Source of the DNA: CAVRUD01 sp963849635
GTDB taxonomy: Bacteria > Chloroflexota > Chloroflexia > Thermomicrobiales > UBA6265
Direction of reading: 5' to 3'
Assembly (NCBI GenBank): GCA_963849635.1
Contig: CAWKIA010000009.1
Location: 1 to 64,000, forward strand
Length of the DNA stretch: 64,000 nt
Within the stretch, counting starts at the first letter, position 1. Each line of letters opens with the position of its first letter. Positions 27,554 through 35,058 of the stretch are shown one piece after another. A model generated the notes under the pieces. That model saw only the letters and a list, made by a program, of their open reading frames with translations. It did not search any database and was not told the origin of the DNA. A program made the translations under genes and the position numbers.

Positions 27554-28303
27554 ATGCGGCTTACGCGCGATGTTGCCTTGGTGGGTGGAGGCGACAGCGG
27601 CTTCAACATCTCGGCCCCGCTCGACTGCCATATCTACTTGCTCGACGGCGGCGATGAACTGGCACTGATCGATGCCGGCGTTGGCCATCAAGTTGGCAAC
27701 ACTGGTCAGGTCCTGGCCAATATCCGTGATGACGGCTTCGACACTGGCGATATCTCGAGGTTGCTACTCACCCACTACCACGCCGACCATGCCGGCGGTG
27801 CGGCCGAGATGCACGCCGCACTCGAAGTGCCCGTGCACGGGTCACCGCTCACCGCCACGGCGCTTGAAACCGGTGACGAAGAGGCGATCAGCCTCAACTT
27901 CGCCAAGGCATCTGGCTTCTACCCCGAGGATTATGTCTTTCAGGCGTGCCCCGCCACCGGCGAACTGGTCGACGGCGTATCGTTCAAAGTTGGGCGGCTG
28001 ACGGTAACGCCATTCGACACACCAGGTCACTGCCGTGGCCACGTGTCGCTGCTCGTCGAGAGCGAGGAGCGTCGCTACTTGATCGGCGGTGATCTCGTCT
28101 TCTGGGGCGGCACGATCGTCGCCCAGAACATTCCGGATTGTTCGATTCAGGAGTACTCGGCCAGCACCCAGAAGATGGAGGAGATCGCCTTCGACGCCCT
28201 CCTCCCCGGTCACTTTGCGATCTCGCTGCGGGATGGCAAGCGGCACGTCGACCGGGCCGCGGCGGCATTCCGCAAACTCATGATTCCGCGCAATGCCATC
28301 TAA
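27554..28303 (+). CDS. metallo-beta-lactamase-fold hydrolase
   Basis: 249 residues. LLTHYHADHAGG is the HxHxDH dinuclear metal site, followed by TPGHCRGHVSLLVE, YLIGGDLVFWGG and a final LLPGHFAISL with the last His. This is a glyoxalase II-like/MBL member; substrate unknown. The ATG at 27554 begins the conserved part; the frame is open far upstream only as antisense to ppc. The GNAT gene follows at once. Confidence 0.86.
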   Translation: MRLTRDVALVGGGDSGFNISAPLDCHIYLLDGGDELALIDAGVGHQVGNTGQVLANIRDDGFDTGDISRLLLTHYHADHAGGAAEMHAALEVPVHGSPLTATALETGDEEAISLNFAKASGFYPEDYVFQACPATGELVDGVSFKVGRLTVTPFDTPGHCRGHVSLLVESEERRYLIGGDLVFWGGTIVAQNIPDCSIQEYSASTQKMEEIAFDALLPGHFAISLRDGKRHVDRAAAAFRKLMIPRNAI

Positions 28304-28325
28304 GGGGCAGGAAGCCGGGTTCGAG

Positions 28326-28784
28326 ATGCTCCAGACCGCCCGCCTGACGCTGGAGCCGATCCGGCCCGATCACGCGGGCGAACTGTTCGAGCCGCTGCAG
28401 GACGCGCGGCTCTATACCTACATTCCGCAGGATGCTCCACCTTCGAAGGAGGCTCTGCGGGAGCGGCTTGAGTGGCTCGCCGCTGGCAAGTCTCCGGACG
28501 GCACGCAGGTCTGGCTGAACTGGGTAGCGCGGCGAAATGATGATGGCACGGTGGTCGGGATGTACCAGGCAACCGTCTACCCCGATCGGACAGCCGATGT
28601 TGCCTACATCACGTTCATCGCCAGTCAGGGCCGGGGATTTGCCGCGGAAATCTGCGCTGAGGTCATTCGCCATCTTGGCGAGCGCTACGGTGTGCAGGTA
28701 GTTGGCGCGGACATCGACACACGAAACCAGGCATCCATTGCGCTAGTCGAGCGCCTTGGATTCATGCGCGTTCGCACGACCTAG
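28326..28784 (+). CDS. GNAT-family N-acetyltransferase
   Basis: 152 residues of RimJ/RimL type: LQTARLTLEPIRPDHA at the N-terminus, WLNWVARRNDDGTVVGMYQA, then AYITFIASQGRGFAAEICAE (acetyl-CoA loop) and NQASIALVERLGFMRV. An upstream in-frame ATG at 28293 overlaps the last codons of the MBL gene and would couple translation, adding 11 residues; either start is possible. Substrate unknown; the MBL-GNAT pairing suggests a small operon. Confidence 0.85.
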   Translation: MLQTARLTLEPIRPDHAGELFEPLQDARLYTYIPQDAPPSKEALRERLEWLAAGKSPDGTQVWLNWVARRNDDGTVVGMYQATVYPDRTADVAYITFIASQGRGFAAEICAEVIRHLGERYGVQVVGADIDTRNQASIALVERLGFMRVRTT

Positions 28785-28908
28785 GATGCCGATTTCTTCA
28801 AGGGCGAGAGCAGCGATGAGCATCGGTATGAGATGCGGATATCGGATGTAGGCTAGGTCTCACCTGCAGATGCACCGAGGCGTTTGATTCGGGCCAGATG
28901 CTTTGTAG

Positions 28909-28930
28909 GGGCGGACCGATGTGTCCGCCC
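28909..28930 (+). repeat. 22-bp inverted repeat, left arm
   Basis: Starts GGGCGGACCGAT and ends GTGTCCGCCC; it is itself nearly palindromic (GGCGGAC/GTCCGCC), so it can fold alone. The right arm at 29078-29099 is its exact reverse complement. Confidence 0.75.
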
Positions 28931-29077
28931 GGCCGCCAAATGCGGCGTGCCGGTGCCATCATCTAGCACCTACGGCATGTCCGTGCGCGAATGTGCAGGG
29001 CCGTATTGGTGCGGACAGGATGGGCCGATATTGGCGCAAAACGCCGCAGCATGGGCAGCATACGCGGCGCGCGGACC

Positions 29078-29099
29078 GGGCGGACACATCGGTCCGCCC
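29078..29099 (-). repeat. 22-bp inverted repeat, right arm
   Basis: Exact reverse complement of 28909-28930, separated by 147 bases. GGGGCGGAC...GTCCGCCC elements of this kind resemble intergenic REP-like repeats of GC-rich bacteria. Confidence 0.75.
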
Positions 29100-29190
29100 G
29101 TACAGAGGTCCGCGCTGCTTCCATACTGGGGTGCCGTCAGGCGGGCGCATAAATTGTGGTCAGTGATCAGCTAACCCACCATTCTGGCGT

Positions 29191-30315
29191 TTATGCAGGC
29201 ACCCCCACCGCCTCCGTCTTCATGGCGAGCACAGCTCGGACGGCTTCGAGGACCAGGTCCTCTTGGCCCGGCTCTATGGTTTGAGGATTGAGGGCGAATG
29301 CATCTGGAAAACCATTGACGAGACCGACGGCGATACGGGGATTGCGCTCCCAGAGGGCATCCACGATTGCGTCGCGGTCTTGCCCGGCAGTGAGATGGAT
29401 GGCCGCCCGGGCATGAGGCTGGCCGGCCTCGCTTGGATATCTCCGTTCGGCCCGAATGCCGGGCAGATCCTGCAAACCGGAGATCCAGCCTTGCACGATC
29501 GACTCGTAGCGCGCGAGGGTAGCCTCTTCATCCTGGGCCAACGACCATTCAATGGCCGCGAGAATGCCGCAAAGCTCCTCTTTGCCGACTTTCATCGGGC
29601 GGCCAATGCTGTGGTTGGGGCTGCCATTGATCCGGCAACCGGCGATGATGGCGGCGCTGCCCAGGACGAGCCCGCTCGATTGCGGTCCGCGCAGACCTTT
29701 GCCGCCGCTGAAGATAACGATGTCGGCGCCGAGGTCGCGGGTGAAGTGCCACAGGTTGCTTATCGGGGGAATCTGGGCAGCGGCATCGATGATCACAGGC
29801 ACGCCGCGCTCGTGCGCGATTCGGATTGCATCGGGCAGCGGGACCGACCCTTCGGCGAGCGCGCCGGCAAACCAGAGCACGCACGCGGTTCGCTCGGAGA
29901 TCGCGGCTTCTAGTTCGGCGGCTGTGCCGCCGATCTCGATCATCTTGGCCCCGGTCTGGCGGGCGGCGTAGTCGTAGCCGTTGCGCTGGGAGGTATGAAC
30001 GACGACCTCGGTCTTGGTCACGCCGTCGAGGTGGGGGAAGACATCGATCTTGGCCGGATCGGCGTCGGTGATGCATGACGCCACCGCCACCACGATGCCG
30101 GCTGCCGCTCCGGAGGAGACGTAGGCGGCCTCGTTGTGGGTCAGCTCGGCCAGGCGAGCGCCAACCTTGGTCTGGAGTTCAAAGAGATCGATGAATGAGC
30201 CGGCCGCCTCGCTCATCGCCGCCACGACCGGAGGAGGCATGCGCGATCCGCCGAGCTTCGTCAGCGTGGCTGCTGCGTTGATTACCGGTCGGACCTCAAG
30301 TTCGTCGTACAGCAT
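29191..30315 (-). CDS. SelA-like PLP-dependent enzyme
   Basis: 374 residues. RPVINAAATLTKLGGSRMPP opens the fold, YVSSGAAAGIVVAVASC binds the cofactor phosphate, VIIDAAAQIPP carries the Asp, and FSGGKGLRGPQSSGLVLG the Schiff-base Lys. This is the selenocysteine-synthase-like group that includes D-glucosaminate-6-phosphate ammonia-lyase and related lyases; no tRNA-binding region or selB is present, so a small-molecule lyase or aldolase is more likely than SelA proper. GGAGGGG lies nine bases before the ATG. It is the last gene of a run after the two esterases. Confidence 0.82.
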   Translation of the reverse strand: MLYDELEVRPVINAAATLTKLGGSRMPPPVVAAMSEAAGSFIDLFELQTKVGARLAELTHNEAAYVSSGAAAGIVVAVASCITDADPAKIDVFPHLDGVTKTEVVVHTSQRNGYDYAARQTGAKMIEIGGTAAELEAAISERTACVLWFAGALAEGSVPLPDAIRIAHERGVPVIIDAAAQIPPISNLWHFTRDLGADIVIFSGGKGLRGPQSSGLVLGSAAIIAGCRINGSPNHSIGRPMKVGKEELCGILAAIEWSLAQDEEATLARYESIVQGWISGLQDLPGIRAERRYPSEAGQPHARAAIHLTAGQDRDAIVDALWERNPRIAVGLVNGFPDAFALNPQTIEPGQEDLVLEAVRAVLAMKTEAVGVPA

Positions 30316-30367
30316 CTATTTTCCCCTCCCGTTCGTTCTGAGGATCGTCGGGCGAGAGCAAACGTGA

Positions 30368-31273
30368 TCAGACGATTTCCCAAACGCGCGGCTTCGCCTC
30401 GACCTCTAGATAGCCCGCCATTCGTGCATCGAGGGCGTCGCGGTCGGTCCCTCCCTCGAAGGTCATCGCGTACGGCTCGACTGTGCCGCCAAGGGCCCCG
30501 GCCAGAGGTACCAACCAATCGGCCCCATTCGTCGAACCCGAATCGCCATGCTTGAAAATCACTCGACCTTGGAAGCGAGGGGCATGGTGAATCGGATCGA
30601 AGTACGACAGCGTCGCGCCGACCGCGGTTTCGGACTCTGGGAACTGGCGAAGATGGTCGTTGATCTCTTCGATCGGATACGCCTCTGTCCGATGCCTGAC
30701 CTCCATCACCCTGTGGAAGAGCAGATCCGTGACGTGCAGAGCAGCAAAGCCGGGCCGGCGGCAGGCGGCGATGATGGCAAGATCATTCCCGGCGATGCCA
30801 ACGCGCTCCTGGTCGATCTCCGGGCGCGACTGCAAGAACTCGACGGCCCGGATGATATCGGCGGCGATGCCGCGGTAAATGTAGGTCGCTGGGTCGTCGA
30901 TGCCGTGGGTGAGCAGCCCCGGATACGATGCGGCAAAGGGTTTGTCGGCCAGACGCTGGCCGCGATGGGCGAGTGTCAAGACCGCGAACCGCTCGCGGTC
31001 GTCATACGGGGCGGGCGTGACCACGCTGCCGTAGCCAGGAGCGTTGAACATCCCTGGGAAGGGTCCCGAGCCGGTTGGCACGCTGTACCAGCCAAAGACG
31101 CGGTATGGACCGATCGACGTCAGCCGCAATTCATAGGTTGTCGAGAAGGGCGTGGACCGCAAGGGAGACGCTTCGAGAGCTGAGGCAGCCGGGAGAGCGG
31201 CGAGTTCGGCGTCGATTGCGTCCCAGTAGGCTTCGAAGTCGTGAGGTCGTGACGTCTGCGGTGCGGTCGTCAT
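30368..31273 (-). CDS. acetylxylan-esterase-like protein lacking nucleophile
   Basis: 301 residues, alpha/beta hydrolase of the AXE1 type: DFEAYWDAIDAELAALP, YRVFGWYSVPTGSGPFPGMF, YIYRGIAADIIRAVEFLQSR and YPIEEINDHLRQFPES parallel the upstream paralogue. At the nucleophile elbow it reads RVGIAGNDLAIIAA, where the paralogue has GVQGGSQGGA, so the catalytic Ser is absent. The tail YAMTFEGGTDRDA lacks the His of YPRCAHDAG. The frame is clean, so this is not an error. It begins in a four-base ATGA overlap with the active paralogue. Probably non-catalytic or repurposed. Confidence 0.82.
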   Translation of the reverse strand: MTTAPQTSRPHDFEAYWDAIDAELAALPAASALEASPLRSTPFSTTYELRLTSIGPYRVFGWYSVPTGSGPFPGMFNAPGYGSVVTPAPYDDRERFAVLTLAHRGQRLADKPFAASYPGLLTHGIDDPATYIYRGIAADIIRAVEFLQSRPEIDQERVGIAGNDLAIIAACRRPGFAALHVTDLLFHRVMEVRHRTEAYPIEEINDHLRQFPESETAVGATLSYFDPIHHAPRFQGRVIFKHGDSGSTNGADWLVPLAGALGGTVEPYAMTFEGGTDRDALDARMAGYLEVEAKPRVWEIV

Positions 31274-32256
31274 CGCGCCGTACCCCCGGCCTGAGGAGTC
31301 TCCGGGCGGAGATGTCCGGCCAGGAATGCCTCGATGTTGGCCATCTCCCAGTGGCTGCCAGCGTCGTGGGCGCAACGGGGGTAGGCGTGGATCTCCTTAG
31401 GTCCGGCGAGCGCCTCGTACAAGTTGTAGCCGGTTTCCGGCGGGCAGACGTCGTCCGCCAGTCCGACCGAGATCAGCATCGGGCAGGTGATCGACGGGGC
31501 GAAATTAAGGCCATCGAAGTAGGCGACCGTGTCGGTAACCGCCTCTTTTCGCTCTGGATGCAGGCGGAGATACTCGTTGATCTCCTCATAGGGATAGGAG
31601 TGGGTCAGCGCGGCCGCGTCCATGAAGCCGCAGAGATAGGGCGCTCCAGCCGCTCCGCAGGTAACGATGCCGGTGCGCAGGGCCGCGGTCGTCACTGTCA
31701 GGGCGCCGCCCTGAGAGCCGCCCTGGACGCCGATGCGGGAATGGTCTACCTCCGGCAGGGTCTGGATGAAATCGACCGCGCGGGCCGCGTCGACGTAGAA
31801 GCCGCGATAGGAGTAGGTGTTGCGGTCGACGATGTCGTGGACCAGGAGGCCGGGATAGCCAGGGTTGAACTGGCTGTTGGAGCGCAGCTTGCCTCGCGGC
31901 GCGACGCCGATCGCCGCGTACCCCTTCTTCGCCCACGACTTTGGCAGCGTCGGCTCTGAGACGTATCCAGGCATGATCAGGAGGCCGGGAAAGGGAGGAG
32001 CGAGTACGGCCTCTGCCGGACGGCAATACCAGCCGGCGATCCTGACGCCATCCAGGCTGTCATAACCGATCTCGAAGGTTTCGACCTCGGGTGTTGAGCG
32101 AATTGGAACGGGAATCATCGACGGATTGAGTGGGATGGCATCCGCGTCGCGCATGATCGCGGCCCAGAACGCATCGAAGTCGTCTGGGCGCCGGACGGTG
32201 GACACCCAAGTATCGGCCGCGGGCCGTTCCAACGGGGGCACGAGTATTCCCTCCAT
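31270..32256 (-). CDS. acetylxylan esterase / cephalosporin deacetylase family
   Basis: 328 residues starting M-E-G-I-L-V-P-P. DDFDAFWAAIMRDADAIPLN opens the family; RIGVQGGSQGGALT is the nucleophile elbow, LADDVCPPETGYNLYEAL has the Asp, and YPRCAHDAGSH the His, so the triad is complete. It deacetylates acetylated sugars or related esters. No signal peptide, hence intracellular. First gene of a three-gene minus-strand unit with its dead paralogue and the SelA-like enzyme. A longer frame to 32382 is Arg-rich and unsupported. Confidence 0.86.
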   Translation of the reverse strand: MEGILVPPLERPAADTWVSTVRRPDDFDAFWAAIMRDADAIPLNPSMIPVPIRSTPEVETFEIGYDSLDGVRIAGWYCRPAEAVLAPPFPGLLIMPGYVSEPTLPKSWAKKGYAAIGVAPRGKLRSNSQFNPGYPGLLVHDIVDRNTYSYRGFYVDAARAVDFIQTLPEVDHSRIGVQGGSQGGALTVTTAALRTGIVTCGAAGAPYLCGFMDAAALTHSYPYEEINEYLRLHPERKEAVTDTVAYFDGLNFAPSITCPMLISVGLADDVCPPETGYNLYEALAGPKEIHAYPRCAHDAGSHWEMANIEAFLAGHLRPETPQAGGTAR

Positions 32257-32351
32257 GCCGGTGAACGTTCCGCCGACCCCTCGGTGGGCGGTGCCGGAGC
32301 GGCGCGTACTGTACCGAACTTTCCCGGAGTTGTGGTGAGGCAGCTTCGCCA

Positions 32352-32395
32352 GTACGCCGAAAAAGACTACGGGCCATGTCAACCGACATGGCCCG
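32352..32395 (-). terminator. terminator-like hairpin, minus strand
   Basis: CGGGCCATGTC (32370-32380) and its complement (32385-32395) form 11 perfect pairs around a four-base loop. On the minus strand GTAGTC and then five T residues follow. It could end transcription from the SIS side or act as a leader attenuator before the esterase start at 32256. Confidence 0.5.
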
Positions 32396-32952
32396 CGATC
32401 ATTAGCTGCTGTTTGGTTTTGGTGCCTCGGGATTACTTACCTGGCTCCCATATCTGTCTGCCGACAAGCGGCGGGTGGAGACGATCGATCGCTATGGATC
32501 TGGTGACGGTCTCCGACCGGGAAGTGGGTGTCAGGCGGTTAGGTGTGCCCCGCGAGGCGCGAGGCCTGACCTGTCAACCTGCCAAACTCCGAACAGGACA
32601 CGGTTCGTAACCATACTACACCTCCAGGCACCGCCGGTCTCCATTCGCTCCGGCTGGCTTCGGTGTCCTCGCTGTAGACCTCTGAGTGATGGCCTTCGCC
32701 ACTGGCTCTTGTCCGTTGCGAGTTCGGGCGTTTGACCCGGTGATACCGATGGCCCGTGAGCGGGTTTCGCTCGACGATTGCCCACCACCAAGTTACCACG
32801 ACCCCGCAATGCCCGTCAACCTCAGAAGACGGAATCGAGGTACTGCCTCACATAGTACGGATGTATGCCGCCAATCATGCATGGCTAGTGAACTATTTCA
32901 CCAACTTTGCATATTTGTTCACAATCGGACATGGCGGAATCAGCCACAGCGA

Positions 32953-33019
32953 AGTGCCGAGTGCCGAGTGCCGAACAATGTTGCTCCTGCTCGTCACTCG
33001 GCACTCGGCACTCGGTACT
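32953..33019. repeat. 22-bp stem-loop of GTGCCGA units
   Basis: Three tandem AGTGCCG units at 32953-32974 pair with ACTCGGC units at 32998-33019, with one G-T mismatch and a 23-base loop. It begins four bases past the stop of the minus-strand SIS gene, so it may protect or end that transcript, but there is no T tract. Such tandem units look like a mobile intergenic palindrome. Confidence 0.65.
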
Positions 33020-33022
33020 CAG

Positions 33023-34102
33023 TTAGAGCTTGAGGAGGCCAATCGCCTCTTTGTAGACCGGATTGTCCCGCCGGAAGGTATCCGGGTTGATGCCTTGAGC
33101 TGCCGCCATCTGGTAGGCCAGAATCTGCAGCGGGACGACCGTGACGAGAGGCGTCAGGACCTCCGGCAGCTCGGCGAGTTCGGGAATGGCGAATACGGCC
33201 GCCTTCGGTACTCGAGTAGCGCCCTCGCCCAAGAGCCAAAGGTCGGCGCCGATCGCCGCCAGCATCGCCGCGATCTCCCCGGTCCGCTCAGTGGCCGCCC
33301 CGGTTGGGTTGACCAGGATCGCCAGGTCGCCGGCGTTGACCGCGACCGCGGGACCATGCAGGAATTGCTCGAGCGCCAAGGCGTCGATCCAGCCGTAGGC
33401 GGCCTCGCGCACTTTGATGACCGCCTCGATCGCCGCGACCTCGCTTGGGCCGGCGCCGGCGGCGTAGATTCGTCGCTTGATCGCGCTCGCCGAGATCGTG
33501 AGCACCTCATCCTGGCGCTGGAGAACTCCCTCGACCACGTCCGGCAGTCGTTCGAGCGCCGCCCGGAATCCACCGCCATTGCCGCCGCGCTCCAGGAGCA
33601 CCGCCGCCACCTGGGCCAGGACAAACTGTGCGGCCAGGTGGGAAGAGGTGTAGGCGGCGGAACGTTCTCGCTCGATGGTGCGCAGAATCAGGCGCGATCC
33701 GGGATGCTCAGCGGTCGTACTCCCCACGGAAAGCACGGTCGCGCCCGCCGCGACCGCTCTCCCCAGGGCCACGGCGGAGACACTCTTGACGCCCGTGTGG
33801 GCCATGATGATGACGGCGTCCGAGGCATCGATGGCGTAGGAGTCGGGGTAGAGGGCGACATCAGCGGAGAGGACGGCGCGAGCATCAAGGCCAGCAGCCC
33901 GGAGGAGCCACGCCCCCATGAGGCTGGCGTGGTAGCTGGTGCCGACACCCGTCACCCAGACCCGGCGGCAGCCGGCGATCAGGTCGGCGGCGGCTTCGGC
34001 GGGTGCCCATCCAGTCTCGAGAAGTTGGCTCAGATCGGCCGGCTGGCGGTGCATCGTCTGGTACATGAACGAATCGGTCGTCGGCGCCACGGTCGCAGTC
34101 AT
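33023..34102 (-). CDS. double SIS-domain sugar isomerase/deaminase-like protein
   Basis: 359 residues with two SIS domains like the isomerase half of GlmS: MYQTMHRQPADLSQLLE, VWVTGVGTSYHASLMGAWLL, then a second site IYAAGAGPSEVAAIEAVIKV and the ALALEQFLHGPAVAV region. The glutaminase domain is absent, as in AgaS/FrlB-type enzymes that act on amino-sugar phosphates or fructosamine phosphates. GAGAGGGGAA precedes the ATG at 34102. A B3/B4-domain gene lies immediately upstream on the same strand. Confidence 0.85.
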   Translation of the reverse strand: MTATVAPTTDSFMYQTMHRQPADLSQLLETGWAPAEAAADLIAGCRRVWVTGVGTSYHASLMGAWLLRAAGLDARAVLSADVALYPDSYAIDASDAVIIMAHTGVKSVSAVALGRAVAAGATVLSVGSTTAEHPGSRLILRTIERERSAAYTSSHLAAQFVLAQVAAVLLERGGNGGGFRAALERLPDVVEGVLQRQDEVLTISASAIKRRIYAAGAGPSEVAAIEAVIKVREAAYGWIDALALEQFLHGPAVAVNAGDLAILVNPTGAATERTGEIAAMLAAIGADLWLLGEGATRVPKAAVFAIPELAELPEVLTPLVTVVPLQILAYQMAAAQGINPDTFRRDNPVYKEAIGLLKL

Positions 34103-34136
34103 CTGGTTCCCCTCTCCCCGAAAAACGTCGTCGCAC

Positions 34137-34866
34137 CTAGGTGCGGCTGCCAAGCAACTCGGTTTCGATCCTCACGCCGGGACTGGTCGCGCGAAGCGCC
34201 GCGATCAACTCCTGGCCGGCGGCATCAAGGGCGCCCAGACTGTACGGCTCTAGCCGGTCGAGGACGAAGTAGGCGTTACGTGTCTCCGGGGTAAGACGGG
34301 TGCGTACGCCCTGACGCCAGTTCCACCGCCGGCAGGTCACGCCCGCCTTATCGGCCCAGATAATCTCGCCGGGATCGGCGTGCTCGATCTCTGCACCATC
34401 GCCGCCGGCCGCGTCGAACGGTTCGTCACCGCTGGCGACCGTCAGGGCGAGGTCGCTGGCGAGCTTGTCGAGGTCTTCACCCCCGGCCGGAAGGACATGG
34501 CGCACGCTGACCGCGTTGTAGTGATCGACAATCTGGTTGATGGACGGGAGTTCCTGGCCCTTGAGGACACGGGAGAGGAGCGCCTCGACCGAGCAGAGGT
34601 ACTTGCTCGGTTTGGACCCGAACGCGCTGAATGCCTGCCGCCAGGCGGCAATATGGGGATGGCTACTGGCCTTCTGGTCGCCGAACGCCGCCCGGGCGGA
34701 CGCTTCGGCGGCGCGGAGATCGTCCATGCTGGTGTCGTCGCTCGGACCATTGCTTGAGACCGTAGGCATAGACTACCAGGACCGAATACGTCGGGAAGCG
34801 CCGCTCGACCTCGGGATCGATGAGAAGCCGAAACTGGGCGGAGTCGTTCTGGACAACGTCAGACAT
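34137..34866 (-). CDS. B3/B4 tRNA-editing-like domain protein, one frameshift
   Basis: Begins MSDVVQNDSAQFRLLIDPEV at 34866; after TYSVLVVYAYGL a shift of one base near 34750 continues into SSNGPSDDTSMDDLRAAEAS and the conserved SKYLCSVEALLSRVLKGQEL, PSINQIVDHYNAVSVRHVLP, then ADKAGVTCRRWNWRQGVRTR. This is the stand-alone form of the phenylalanyl-tRNA synthetase B3/B4 domain, which in PheT edits Tyr-tRNA; the free form is thought to act on tRNA or amino acids. The shift is probably a sequence error. It is 34 bases upstream of the SIS gene. Confidence 0.8.
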
Positions 34867-35058
34867 GGTTCAGGCGTGCCTCTCGATTGCGCGAAACGTC
34901 ATGGGGCAGTTCGTCGTCGCCCGTCCGGGCACGGCCGTGCCACACCTGCTTCGCTTGCCATCTCACAATAGGGACTTCATTGGCCTTATACTAGTGCCAG
35001 TTTTCACCGGGCTGATGATGCCACATTTACGAGACTGGCAGCGCCCAAGGGTTCGCCA

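Larger units (their letters stand above)
28785..29190. other. intergenic with 22-bp inverted repeats
   Basis: Between the plus-strand GNAT gene and the end of the minus-strand SelA-like gene. Small open frames here are caused by repeats. Perfect 22-bp inverted repeats lie at 28909-28930 and 29078-29099. No gene supported. Confidence 0.55.
32257..33022. other. 766-base intergenic region with hairpins
   Basis: Between the start of the esterase unit and the end of the SIS gene (both minus strand). The ORFs on either strand have no family features. It contains an 11-bp hairpin at 32370-32395 followed on the minus strand by a T run, and a 22-bp stem-loop at 32953-33019. The middle (about 32400-32950) shows no riboswitch consensus that I recognise. 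Confidence 0.5.

Noticed and set aside
28885..29174. Two overlapping plus-strand open frames of 81-96 codons
   Set aside because: They are created by the 22-bp inverted repeats and have no ribosome site or family motif.
32698..32704. GCCACTG, resembling the B12-box element of cobalamin riboswitches
   Set aside because: None of the other conserved riboswitch blocks are present in order on either side.
32756..34294. 512-codon plus-strand open frame
   Set aside because: It is antisense to the SIS gene and starts through the stem-loop repeat; the SIS product has clear domain motifs while this translation has none.
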